The notes beneath the pieces were generated by a model. That model saw only the letters and a list, made by a program, of their open reading frames with translations. It was not told the origin of the DNA and made no database searches. Below, one piece after another: positions 11,382-22,500 of a stretch of DNA of 64,000 bases (position 1 is its first letter; each line of letters begins with the position of its first letter). Made by a program: the position numbers and the translations under genes. This DNA is from Cyanodermella asteris (Eukaryota; Ascomycota; Lecanoromycetes; Ostropales; Stictidaceae). The stretch spans positions 1,254,385-1,318,384 of the forward strand of contig UYJD01000007.1 in NCBI GenBank assembly GCA_900618795.1, read 5' to 3'.

Positions 11382-13106
11382 CTATATTGCATAATCTCCG
11401 CTGTCGAACCGGTCCCTGTCGTAAAATCTCGCTTGTATGGCGTTGCCGTTGAATATGCGGCCCTCAAGAGCGTTAACGGCCTGGATCTTTGTTAGCTTGG
11501 AAGGATCAGACATCTGTCCTGGACTTACTCTCAATGCGGACAATGGACTGGTGAACTTCACAAATACCGGGAAACTACCCTGAGCGGCCCGGTCAATAAA
11601 GACCCTTTCGACCCGCCCGTACTTCTCCCCACACTCTTCGCCAATCTCTTGCATCAAGTTCCCCTCGCCCAGCTCAAATTGCAAATCAAGGCCATCGACC
11701 ATACCTCTGAGGACGACCACCTCGCTCATGGCGCCGAATTTGCCCTCGCTTTCATTGCCCCGTCTCTTGCCACCGATGATTTTGCCGCGTCCACCCGAAC
11801 TAGCGAAGCCGCCGCCCTCTGCGTCGGGCTTGCGTTTTTGTTTCTCGACTTGAACGCGCAATGCTGAGGTTATGCCGTCACCCTGGGCGCCAAGGCCACT
11901 ACCCTTCGTCCAGCCGTACTTGTTCATCAGGCGTTCTGCAAAGCCTTTCTGGCCGGGCCGCGACGAGCGGAATTCATCACCTGCTGGTTCTGCTAGTTCG
12001 TCGCTATTGTCTTGTTGGAGGGCAGTCTCTAGCTCTTCTTCGTTCGTGGCAATATCTGCTGGAGGCGGGGGAAGGTTGTAACGCACTGGTGCTCTCGAAA
12101 TATCAGGATCCCTTTGCACAAGCGATGATTGCGTCGGGACACGTTGCTGAGACAGACGCTTTCGTTGCGCATATGCGTCGTCACCGGTCATATCCTCGGG
12201 TAGGTCAAGTGCCGGAGGTGGTGGGGCTTTTAAACTCGTAGGAGGCGACTGAGCAGATGACACGGCTTCATTTTTGACGTTCAAGGGTGGCGCAAAAGAC
12301 ATGCGAGGAGGAGCGAATTGGTCTACCTATGATTAGCACGCATTCCTCACAAAAAATAGATGGCGGCATACTGCGCAAAGGTCGACGAATGTCATCGTCA
12401 CTCTCCGAATCGCTGGTGTGACGACGAGCGGTACGGTGGGCATAAAGTCTGTCCTTCCACTCTCGTATCTCCAGTATTCGTTCTTCGCTGTTTTTGTATT
12501 CCTCGTAGTTGTTTGGCCGGGATGGGTCGTAGATGTCGTCCCAATTCACCGGCTGCGGTTCCCTCTCTTTATTCTTCTTGCGTTTCTTCCGACCACCCCG
12601 CTGCCGCTTCTCGGTCTGATAGTAAACCTCCTCATCCGGATCTCCCGTCCAGTCCTCAATCGTCGTCTTTGATGTCTGTTGTGTGACGGCCATGGATGCG
12701 TCGCCAGGTCCATCAGTGTGCGCTCCTGTTGCAGCAGGCGTAATCGCTGGTATTGAGGCGGGTGCCTTGGGAAATGAAGTTTTCGATTTCTGTACATTGC
12801 CGGTCGGCCTCTTTGTAGGTTGGAAGCGTAGAGCAGCTGTATCGGCGAGAGTAATCGAGCAAACCGTGAGCCCAAAGCAGATTCTTCAAAAGCATGATAT
12901 ATGCATGGGGGTTCCTAGCTACCGGCATTCAATTTTACTTTGGCGTTGGCGATGAGCTCATCGGAGGACTTTTCGCCAGACTCGCCTTGCTGCTTGTAGA
13001 CGACTGGGGCGCTGGAAATGGTGCCTGGCGCGTCGGGACCATCTTTCTTGAGTAGGTTCGCATAGAGGGACATGCGCGGTTTGCCGCTTGTATTGTCACC
13101 GCTCAT
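11382..13106 (-). CDS. SPF45-like splicing factor (G-patch plus UHM/RRM)
   Basis: Exons 13106-12923, 12836-12372 and 12322-11382 give 529 residues with matching phases. The N-terminus contains ALRFQPTKRP, as in the SPF45 family. A G-patch follows at about residues 330-370 (RLMNKYGWTKGSGLGAQGDG). The C-terminal end is an RRM of the UHM type, with GRIFNGNAIQARFYDRDRF near the end supplying the Arg-x-Phe motif that in SPF45 binds tryptophan-containing ligand motifs of other splicing factors. By family it helps choose 3' splice sites in the nucleus. Introns are 86 nt (GTAGCT) and 49 nt (GTATGC...GTAG). Acidic Asp-Ser-Glu and basic Lys/Arg tracts lie in the middle. The gene is divergent from the hydroxyproline dehydratase gene. 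Confidence 0.88.
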
Positions 13107-13629
13107 GGTGCAAGGACAATGATGTGACTCCGGTAGATGCGCGGAAGGTTTATCAAGCAAGAAGTATTGCAGGTAACATAGACAGTTCCGGCCAGGCCGT
13201 AGCCGGTCATTGAATCATTCGCGAGCCTGCTGCGGCGTGAACTCCGCATGGGCACTGGCACGCCGAAACTCCGCGTGTGTTCGGGAGCTTTCAGGGGTCT
13301 CGGGGGGCAGGAGCGCCTGGAGTCGGGGATTTGGTGCAGTTGCTGCCATGCATCACCCACATTGATCGCTTGCAAAGCCGTTTGCTTCACAGTTGAGCTC
13401 GGCAGCTCCTCTCCTGATTACAGCAGCCTCATGATATGCGTTGCTCGAAAGTCAATTTCGTACCCTAGAAGCTAGATTGTTACCCACCGTCATCTCATTG
13501 ATCTCCTTGATGAAAACCTATCGCTGTTCCCCCTTCCGTTCCGACACGATGTGTTTTTGGTAACTACTCTGATATCTATACACTGCCAAAACCACACCGG
13601 AGTTCCGCAGCTAGACTGATATATGTCGG
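13107..13629. promoter_or_regulatory. Divergent promoter region, SPF45-like / hydroxyproline dehydratase
   Basis: 523 bp between two outward-facing starts. A short upstream ATG frame (13623, ending after seven codons) overlaps the dehydratase start out of frame. No clear factor site recognised. Confidence 0.4.
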
Positions 13630-14904
13630 ATGGAAGACTTCAATGACTGGTATCAGGCAACATACAAGGCCGAAAAGTCCGCTGGCGACACCATGGACGT
13701 GTATGAGAGCCTCAAAGCCCCCGCCCTCAGGCCAATAACCTGCATCGAATTTCACACAGCCGGCGAGCCCACAAGGATAGTAGTGTCAGGGTACCCTGAC
13801 GTCCATGGCACACTACTGCAACAACGCGCTCAAGCTCTTGCTCAGCACGATCATATCCGTCGAAGACTCATCCTCGAGCCCCGCGGCCATGAAAACATGT
13901 ATGGCGCCGTTCTACGACAGAAGACCGAATTGACAGCTTCTGGTGATGCACACATTGGAGTGCTCTTTCTGACGAATGAGGGCTATTCAACCATGTGTGG
14001 GCACGCGACCATGGCTCTGGGCCGACTCCTGATCGACACGCATGATACGGATGTTTTCCCGGCACGGGAGCATTTGATGTTTGATCAGGAGCGACGGACT
14101 ACTACCGTGATGATCCATGCTCCGTGTGGACTGATTGAGACGATCGTGCCGACCACGCCCGATGGGAGGAAGTCAGATTCGAGTCGGCCAGTGTCGTTCC
14201 TCTCGGTGCCGTCATTTGCTACGGGAATCGATGTCAGCGTCCCGATCCCCTCATTGTATAAGTGGCCGGAATCTCCTGCAAACGGGAACGTGTCGGCAAA
14301 TTTCTGCTACGGAGGCGCTTATTATTGCGTGGTGTCTTCCAAGGCGCTTGGTTTCAACGGACCGTTAGCTGAGATTGATCTCGAAGCTGCCAGCAAGGCC
14401 ACCAGATTGCTGAAAGCGGCAATTAATAGTAATGAAAATCTTCGACATCTGTTCACTCATCCAGAGCAGGAAAGCTTGGGCTTTCTATATAGCATTATTC
14501 TCGTCGACGATGCGAGGGAAACGACGTATGAGAATGGGTGTCGGGGCAGTGAATTAGGTCTGTGCTTCTTTTCCGATCAGCAAATAGACAGGTCACCAAC
14601 TGGCAGTGGAGTTGCCGCCCGGGTGGCGCTGGCGCTTGCAGAGGGTAAGCTTGGATTTGCGGACAAGTGGGAGTATCATTCGATCCTCACAAGGAAGCTC
14701 AAGCAGAACGGGTTCATCGGCTCTATTCATGAAATCCAAGGAATGAGAAGCTCATGGCCGGTGACGAGGGTCAAAGTTCAGGGGTTCGCCTTCTATACAG
14801 GATCACACCGATTGGTCTTCGAATCTGCAGATACACTTGGCGACGATGGTTTTCTCTTCGACAAGCTGGCAAATAGCGAAAATCAAGGCGGTGCGGCAGG
14901 GTAG
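13630..14904 (+). CDS. Trans-3-hydroxy-L-proline dehydratase (proline racemase family)
   Basis: Single exon, 424 residues. The fold belongs to the proline racemase family, shown by IEFHTAGEPTRIVVSG near residue 40, STMCGHATMALGR around Cys123 and RSPTGSGVAAR around Thr324. Proline racemase and 4-hydroxyproline epimerase carry Cys at both catalytic positions; here the second is Thr. In characterised enzymes Cys/Thr marks trans-3-hydroxy-L-proline dehydratase, which yields pyrroline-2-carboxylate, so the product is assigned by that rule. It would serve in using hydroxyproline as carbon and nitrogen source. The first 30 residues precede the family core, so Met22 is a possible alternative start. 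No neighbouring gene belongs to the same pathway. Confidence 0.85.
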   Translation: MEDFNDWYQATYKAEKSAGDTMDVYESLKAPALRPITCIEFHTAGEPTRIVVSGYPDVHGTLLQQRAQALAQHDHIRRRLILEPRGHENMYGAVLRQKTELTASGDAHIGVLFLTNEGYSTMCGHATMALGRLLIDTHDTDVFPAREHLMFDQERRTTTVMIHAPCGLIETIVPTTPDGRKSDSSRPVSFLSVPSFATGIDVSVPIPSLYKWPESPANGNVSANFCYGGAYYCVVSSKALGFNGPLAEIDLEAASKATRLLKAAINSNENLRHLFTHPEQESLGFLYSIILVDDARETTYENGCRGSELGLCFFSDQQIDRSPTGSGVAARVALALAEGKLGFADKWEYHSILTRKLKQNGFIGSIHEIQGMRSSWPVTRVKVQGFAFYTGSHRLVFESADTLGDDGFLFDKLANSENQGGAAG

Positions 14905-15171
14905 ATGATAGTTACCTCTGTCTAGAACACCGTGCTGTTTGATCAATTCACGGATAAACAAGCTGCTAGAATTGAGTTACTCAGGGCAGTGCTCAGAGTG
15001 CAAATTGCTAAATTTGGGAGTGGTTCAGGATCCGGAATGAGATTCGTAAATATCTGGTGTGCACTTGCACGCCGCAAACGCTCAATATCAGCAATGAAAA
15101 AAATTACAATGTCGCTCAGATTTCGTGTCGTAGTCAATGCCCAACAAGTTTCGACCGTCAGTTTTCCTTCA

Positions 15172-16806
15172 TTAAACCTTCATCATCATCTTCATGGCCT
15201 TGTGCACAGCCGCTTCGGCCGTCGTCGCGGCCGCATTAGCCGCTGTAGACGTAGCTGATGATCCGGAAGAATGGGTAGCAATGCCGTCAATCTCTGCCTG
15301 TGTGAGGTTGGGGTAGTTGAAGGCGGCAACCGCGATCAGGATGTAGATAAGCACACAGATTGTTCCCTCTAGGTAGGTTGATTCTCCATCTCGCAGGAAA
15401 CTTCCGACCGCCAAGATAGCCAGCACGACGATGATGACGTGGAATGTGTTGAAGTCCAGGTCCATCGGCTTCCCAAGTCCCCAGCCAACGCAAACAACTA
15501 GGCCGGTGTTGAAAAGAACGGTCTGCAGAGTGGCACCAAGAACGTGCGCAAGGGCAAGGTTCATCGTATTGTCCCAGGCCTCATCAATGGCTGTCAAGTG
15601 CTCGGCAAACTTCTCGACTAGTGGTACGAGGATCAGACCCATAAACATATCGGTGACGCCGCCGTTCGGTGCGTGGATGATAGGCTCGATTTCACCCACC
15701 AAGAAGACGGCGAAAAGGGAGACAAAGACCAGAGAGACGACGATTGCAATCAAGCACTCGGTCAAGGTCAGCTTGTCTTTGGCCAGATCCCTGTGACGAT
15801 CACGATCACGCATCTCATCCTCCTCAAAGATTTCGCTGATGATGGAGTGGTGAGAAAACATCTGGAAGACAACGTAGACAGCGTACGTGATGATCAGGAT
15901 AGCTCCGGCAGCATGGGATATCCTGCCAATTAGATACTTTCGTCGAGAAATATCTAGACCAGAGTCGCTGAGGGAGATGCCAAACGCGCGAGGCACAGTT
16001 AGGGCAAAGGCGGCCATAAGCAGAAGACCTGAGCCTGTTTCAGAGATTTCTTTGCTGAACTTTTGGGAGGCGTGACGAGCACCACCAGCAACGAAGCAAA
16101 GACCAAGGCAGAGCAGCAAGTTGGCCAAGACCGATCCGAGGATCGCGGCTTGGATGACAGGAATCAAGTTGATTTGCATGTCCAAGCCACTGCCGCCTTC
16201 TTCTTCAGTAGCCCGCTTGTGCTCACCGCCAGCGCTCTGGGCGTTCATAGCTCCAACCTGGTTCAGTCCGTATGGATCATCTGGAGGATTGTATGACTTG
16301 ACAATCAGAACCATGAATAGAACAATCTCAACGATGCCCCCAAGGAAGGTCTCCAGAATGACACCGAACACCTTTGGCAGCTTGCGTGCCAGCTCTTGGC
16401 CGGCAAAACCCAGTAGATTTGCCGCAGGGATCATAGCCAGAAAGAAGAGGGCGAATTTGAGCTGATGCATGTCTTCGTAGCGTTTGAGAGCGTAGAAGAC
16501 AATGGCGATGGGGACAAACGGCCAGAGGATGTTACACAGTGCCGAGGGAACGCAAGAACTCCTCAGAATGATTCTGAAGAAGTGAGGAGTGAATCCTCGG
16601 CGGCCGCTCTCCCCATCCTCGTGGATTCCGCGCGGGAGATGGAAGTGTCGCATATGGTGCTGATGTGGCTCGTGCGGCTGGTGGTTATGGTGGATGAAGT
16701 CGCTTACGTGGTGTTGGTGGTGAGGTCCTGGTGCTGCCGGGGCCTTGTCATGTTCCACCTTTTCTTGCTGGACCCCGTGGCCGTTGACGGCTGCGTAGGA
16801 GGTCAT
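15172..16806 (-). CDS. Divergent CAX-type cation/proton exchanger
   Basis: Single exon, 544 residues, with about eleven hydrophobic spans. Two halves align by eye to the vacuolar Ca2+/H+ exchangers (VCX1/CAX): IPAANLLGFAGQELA, then TFLGGIVEIVLF, QAAILGSVLANLLLCLG, and in the second half PLVEKFAEHLTAIDEA and GATLQTVLFNTG. In canonical members the two repeats read GNAxE and GNAAEH; here GGIVE and EKFAEH keep the Glu but lack both Asn residues. The N-terminus is strongly His-rich: 14 His between residues 29 and 62. A loop of about 35 residues lies in the first half. It may move a metal ion other than Ca2+ across an internal membrane, but that is inference; membrane exchanger fold is the firm part. 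Confidence 0.8.
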   Translation of the reverse strand: MTSYAAVNGHGVQQEKVEHDKAPAAPGPHHQHHVSDFIHHNHQPHEPHQHHMRHFHLPRGIHEDGESGRRGFTPHFFRIILRSSCVPSALCNILWPFVPIAIVFYALKRYEDMHQLKFALFFLAMIPAANLLGFAGQELARKLPKVFGVILETFLGGIVEIVLFMVLIVKSYNPPDDPYGLNQVGAMNAQSAGGEHKRATEEEGGSGLDMQINLIPVIQAAILGSVLANLLLCLGLCFVAGGARHASQKFSKEISETGSGLLLMAAFALTVPRAFGISLSDSGLDISRRKYLIGRISHAAGAILIITYAVYVVFQMFSHHSIISEIFEEDEMRDRDRHRDLAKDKLTLTECLIAIVVSLVFVSLFAVFLVGEIEPIIHAPNGGVTDMFMGLILVPLVEKFAEHLTAIDEAWDNTMNLALAHVLGATLQTVLFNTGLVVCVGWGLGKPMDLDFNTFHVIIVVLAILAVGSFLRDGESTYLEGTICVLIYILIAVAAFNYPNLTQAEIDGIATHSSGSSATSTAANAAATTAEAAVHKAMKMMMKV

Positions 16807-19594
16807 TGCGATGTGCCCGACCTGTCGGGTTATGTGAATGGGGAGGTGTGGAGATTGAGGCGAACGCGTCTCTGTCAGTGGGCGAGCTGGGGGCGGTGGG
16901 AGTCAGAGACGACAGTGTACCAGACCCCGCAATACAGTGAGGCAGCAACCACAATGACAGACGAATAGACAGACGGGAGGAAGGGAAAGCAGGGCGAGAT
17001 GGCGGCAGAAAAGAAAGTGGCAGGGTGGGCGGAAATTGATATACGGTGGGTAGCAAGTAGCAGGAGCGCGTTGTACGGGCTGAAGGTGTGCTGACAGGAA
17101 GGTTTTGAAGGCGGGCAGGGCAGGCGCGGGCCAGCCAACAGCAGCAGCAGCAGATCTAGCCTCTAGCGATCCAGTCTCCTGCATTATTGCAGTCTCAACT
17201 TGATTCCAACCCTCCGCCTCGTCGCATTTAGCAGCTTCTTGGCTGCACATTATTACAGGAATTGTTTCCGCTGCAACATGCCGTTGGCTGCTACAGCTCC
17301 ATCTCCAGCTGCTCAATCTGGCATTCAGATCCAGCCACCACCGCCAGCACTACACAGCTGAAGGAGACACTGAACATCGCCCCAGATCGAAACAATAATG
17401 GCGCCGTGCCTGCCGGTGTCATAGCCATAATACTGGGCAGCTCTTGCTAGGTCATAATGCGCTTCAACTGCAGTCCTACACCTCCACACGCGGGTTCGCA
17501 TGACATGAACCGAGGAAGGTCGGGCCCATCACCGCGAAACACGTACCGCGCTGCCTCAAAGGCGACCGTCCAGCACATCAGACAGTGCAACCAAACTTCA
17601 CCAACCATCTAAAATCGGTTCTAATTAAAGTTCACTCCGAACCTGCTTCCTCAGCCGCCTACCAGACATCGGCTCCAGGCTTCCAGATCCACTCCGCCGG
17701 TCGTTGGTCACCCTGTCAGCTCGATTATTTCGGCTGGCCAAGGCCCAACACTTCATCTCGAAACCGTGTTACCATCCGCGCAGGCCCCGTGCCCCTACGA
17801 CCCTGTCCCCTGGACTCTGTTGGATTGGACGCGCCCCTGGAGCGGCCATGGCCAGCCTTACCCGCAACGGTCCTGCTAGCACCTCCCGAGCGGCCAGCTG
17901 AATCTTTACCGAAGCTGGTCAGCGACCATCTCGCCCGGAGCCGCTTCTCGTGAACATGCTAAATCGAGTCGTATGCTCCAGTGCTGCTTACATTTGTCGC
18001 CAACAAGTCATCGAATCCGGCTTCTCATTCTTTTCTCCAATCAGGTTTTTGAATTCAAACGCGTGCATGATAAATGCTTACATGCGCTAGATCGACAGAT
18101 GCATTATCTTGTCTTCACCTAACCTCTCATGAGCCCTCGATCATTTCACGTCAGTCGATAATCCCCGTGGCTGCAAGAAGAGCAGAGCCTACAGTCATGA
18201 ACGGTACATCCTTTGCGTGCAACCGAATTCAGTAGTAAATTTTCTGAAGCTCCCGCCGATTTACATGGACGATTCAATATTCGCGGCCGGATGGTGCAAA
18301 GTCGATACAAGCTTCGCTGTGCTTCGAACTCTGGCAAATACGATTGTAGCAAGACTGGTGCCTTTGCAGTAATTGGTCGTCATAGCGTTCGGTTGGGTAC
18401 TTACCTAGCCACACGGTCAGACAGGATCCCAGCGGTTGTTTATACAGTTAAGGCGAGGCAACATAAGTCATGGGTTCATTCTAAAACATACTTGGCGTGG
18501 CACAAAGAGCGGGACCAGGGACGTCCAGCCGCTGTGAGGGCCCCTACCGCCGCTCGTCTCAGTGGGCCCCGGGTGAACAGTCCAGGTGGTCCGCCAAGAC
18601 AACGCACCATGACTTATGTCGCATGGCCGTAAGTCGTACTGACAGCCCGCAACCTTTGGGGCTGGTGCTCCACAACTCCAAACTCTGTTGCGATGAAACG
18701 ACAGCCGAACGCTTAAACAATTATGCAGGTCTATTTATACAATCCAAGCTACTTCGATTGACTTCTAGGCTGACGATTCAATTCCTCGAACAGTGTGAGA
18801 ACATCGATCGTCTGCTGAAAGAGGCAAAGTCTTGAACAATGCTCGAGTCGTCGAAAAGTGGTGCCGGGATACCGTTGCAAAGAAAATGGAGATCAGTGGC
18901 TTCGCCCTTGATCGTCCTTCTAAAAGTCACCGCGGCTGATTATGGTTTTTGGACAAACCACAAAGCTTGCTGCAAGCGCTAGGAATCCGGATCAGTGGTC
19001 GACTTCCAACTCATGATTATGTGAGCCGGATGACTTTTTTGATCGCTGGAAGGATGATCAGAGCGCTGGTGTTTGAACTGGATTGCACACATATTCCCGA
19101 TCGCGAAAAGGCCACTTTGAAGCACATCGTGGCCAACGGATCTTAATTCTATCGTACACGGTAGTGTAGCTGGCGGACCGAAATTTGATTTTCGGACCTC
19201 CCATTCCCGAGTCCTGTCTAAAATCACTGACAGCTCTTCTTTTGACATTGTTCCTCTGCGCATAGATACAGCCAATTTGCTACTCTCTGACCCACCTTCC
19301 TACCACTTCGGCTTCGTCGAGAAGTTGCGGAACGGAGAGCACTACCGACATCAACTCTTTCATGCCGTCTATCTTTTGCAACCGAAGCAGCCGCTAGGTG
19401 AAGTATCACAGACGAATCAGTCTGCAAGCTTCTGTACAAAAGCACCTGCCAGCAGATGCAACTAATAGTAGCGACTGCAAAAGCCGCCAGAAGAAGGGAT
19501 GCGAAAGGCAAGATGCAGGCTTGGGTCAGATGGATGTTGTCAGCTCATTCCAAAGCCATATTCTGCTTCACCTCTGTTCACAAGTCAGTAAGAT
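16807..19594. other. 2.8-kb region without a confident gene
   Basis: The part next to the exchanger gene (to about 17320) is CT-rich on the minus strand and fits a promoter and leader, with a short CAG run near 17140. Farther on, two stretches look partly coding on the plus strand: 18949-19146 and, in another frame, 19121-19465 (about 115 codons without ATG, ending TAA). They overlap and cannot be joined by a simple intron I could identify, so they may be a decayed or missed lineage-specific gene. No family motif was recognised. Confidence 0.4.
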
Positions 19595-22500
19595 TTAGCT
19601 ATCAACGACACTAGGATCACTCACCCGGCCGCGTCGTCCGCCGCCGCCGCCGCCGCCTTGCTGCCCCATATGCTGTTGCTGTGAGTAATACTGAGGCATC
19701 GACGCGTAGTTGGAGTAACCGCCACCCATGACGTTTCCGCCGGTCGGAGCGGGGGGGAAGCCTGTGTTGGCGTAGGCACCGGCCTGAATGACGGCGGGGG
19801 GTACTTGGCCAACCCCAGCCTGTTGCAACCCAGTAGCTGATGGGGCCGGATAGACGCCGTAAACTCCTGACGGTGACATGCCTCGTTGATCCGGGTTTGA
19901 AAACGCCTGTTGCTGATAAGGTATCTGCTGCCCGAGTCCGCCCATCATCGATGTGCTGTTCAGAGTCTGTTCACTATAGCCACCAAGACCGTTGCCATCG
20001 AAGCCGACGCCGGCTCCGTATGCTGGGAAAGCCTGCGGTTCAGCAGACGACTGGCCATTGCGAGAGGTTTGCGTCATCGACCGACCACGCTCTGTGAAGC
20101 CGCTGTTCGGCTCTTTGCCGGGAAAGCGCTGCGACATTCCCACCTCGTCCATCAATCTCTTGTAACCTTGATGGGGAGACACTTTGAGTTGCCCAAGAAC
20201 ATCCCGCACGTTTTGCACGACATCGTTTCTGAGTTGTTCATCAAAGAAAGGTGTGGTAAGCACCTTGAATATCAACGTAGCCCCCGACTGATGGTCCGCC
20301 AGGATATCCTCGAGAACCTTATTTTCAGATGAGAAGAACAGAGCCTTTATGATTGCATCGCGAGCGTCCGGTTCGTTCTTTTGATTGATCATTTTGAGGA
20401 CGGTCAAGTAGGCTACCTTGTGCGTGCAAAGGTGGACAAGGAATGGCATAAGTCGCGGCGCAAGTTCATTGCGTCTGTTGGGAAATGAGCATGTATCGAG
20501 TAGCCAGGTGAGTAGGAGAGCGCCGTTAGAGTTGGTAGCGAGCTGGACAGAGTTTAGAGTGATTGCGGCGGCGAGCATTCGCTGCTGATCTCTCGTAGCT
20601 TGGTGACTCTCTAGACAAGCACGCATGGCCCTGGCACCGAAACGGCCCTGCGCTATTTCCCACAGCCGACCGAGCATTGCCTCGAAGATGAATTTGTTCC
20701 ACGGGTACCCAAACCGGAGGCAGCACTGTAAGACATAATTGCCAAACTGATCGAGAAAGAGCGCCAGCGTATAGGGGCGCAAGGCATCGATGATCATTTG
20801 CATCTGGACTGGTGTCTTTGCCACGTCGATAATTTTTTGTGCAGCCCAAGTACCGTTCTTGTGTACGCCGATGGTCGCCAAGTGAGGTGCAATTTCTTGG
20901 AGCATTCTTTCTTTAGTTGTCTCGGAGCAGAATTCGAAAAGCTTCTGAACCACCGTATTACCCAAATAATCTGATGACAGTTCCGCAATCTCAGGAAGCA
21001 TTCCCACTGCCACTTCCTCAACCTCAGTTGAAGTCATCTGGTTGTTGTCGATCTGCTTCCGGATTTCTCGCAATTTCGGTGCGTCGTGAAGTCTGGTGTG
21101 GCTTGGCTCTCCTACCGACGGAATCTCGGGCTCGTAGGCGGTGTACTCGACTGCAAAGTCTATGCTTCCTGCCATGGCAGGTATCTCCTGTTCAGGAGTA
21201 CCAAATTCGCGAGCAATTCGCAGAACCTGGTCCTTGAGCTGGGAGAGAGGAGGCGCGGCAACATCTGCTGCTGTTATAATGCCCGCCGTCTTTGCTGATG
21301 TGCCCTTGCCATCGCCTGTTCTCATCTGACGTGTAGGACTCGGTGAAGGACGTGATCCAATGGGATTCGGGGTGCCATCTCCGGATTTGCTAGGCGCCTT
21401 AGCATACCCAATGCGTACGACTCCAGCCCCGGGGAATATTTCCTTTCCATTCATGGCAGCGCGTGCTCGGATGGCGGAATCAACGTCCTCAAAATTGACG
21501 AATCCACAGTTCTTCTGGACAAGCACTCTAGCGGATTCAATTTTTCCAAAGACGCTAAAAACGGCCTGGAGGGAGGTGTTGGTGGTGGAGGCAGGAATGT
21601 TGCCGAGCCAAAGTGCTCTGGTAGGCCCTTCAATGCCATTATCGTCCGGTTGCTCAATATGTGGAGCCATACCAGGCGCACCAAGTTGCATGGCCCTGAT
21701 TGCGTCGGGCAATGCACTGATGGCGGCAGAATCTGCAGCCCAGTCTGTGGCATTGGTGGCAACGTCCAGCCGAGAAGGCGTAGCGAAGAAATTCCGGTTT
21801 GGAAGTCTGGTGGATGGTACATCGAGGATGCCAGCCGTACGCGCTCTGGGTCTGTTCGCCGTTGCTTGGTTGGTGAATGCTTGAACTGCAAGATTGTGCT
21901 GATAGATCTCGGCCTGGATCCGGGCCATCTCCGCAGCTGCGGAGGCCGCCGAAGGTGTTAAGGCACCACTGGGGACCCCGGAGAATCCGTAAGCTTCCTC
22001 CTCTTCTTGGGCGTATTTTTCCTTTGCGTTGACGGAATACGAACGATATCTGTTGGCGGCGTTCCTGTTCTGGTCGATGAGATTGAGCAGGTATGGAGGG
22101 AGCATCGGAGCCTGACTCTGAGGCTGATCAGCAAGTCCAAGATAATCCAGTGTCTGAGAGCCATCGTTCAGTCCATCCCGTAGTCCCGATTGATTCGGTG
22201 AATCGTTACTGTCTGAAGATCTTATGCTCGCGAGAGTGCTGGCTCGCTGACGATTAGAAGGCCAGCCAGGTGCATAAAGGGGATTTCCGTATCCACCATT
22301 TGGGAGCACAGATCTTTGTGGAGTAGAACCCGACCTAAGGCGAGACAAAAGTGCGGATTGTGACACCGCTGATGGCGTAATGCTTTCCTGTGAGGCCGAA
22401 CCGGGCCTGAACGGACTTGCCGCAGAAGACCTAGATGACTTCTGGGCTGTCGCAAGCACATTTGGTAGGCCAGGTGGAGGCTGTTGGCCTAGCCTTGAGG

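Noticed and set aside
19629-19658. CCG/GCC run as an expanded microsatellite
   Set aside because: It codes the C-terminal Gly run of the Puf protein and is short.
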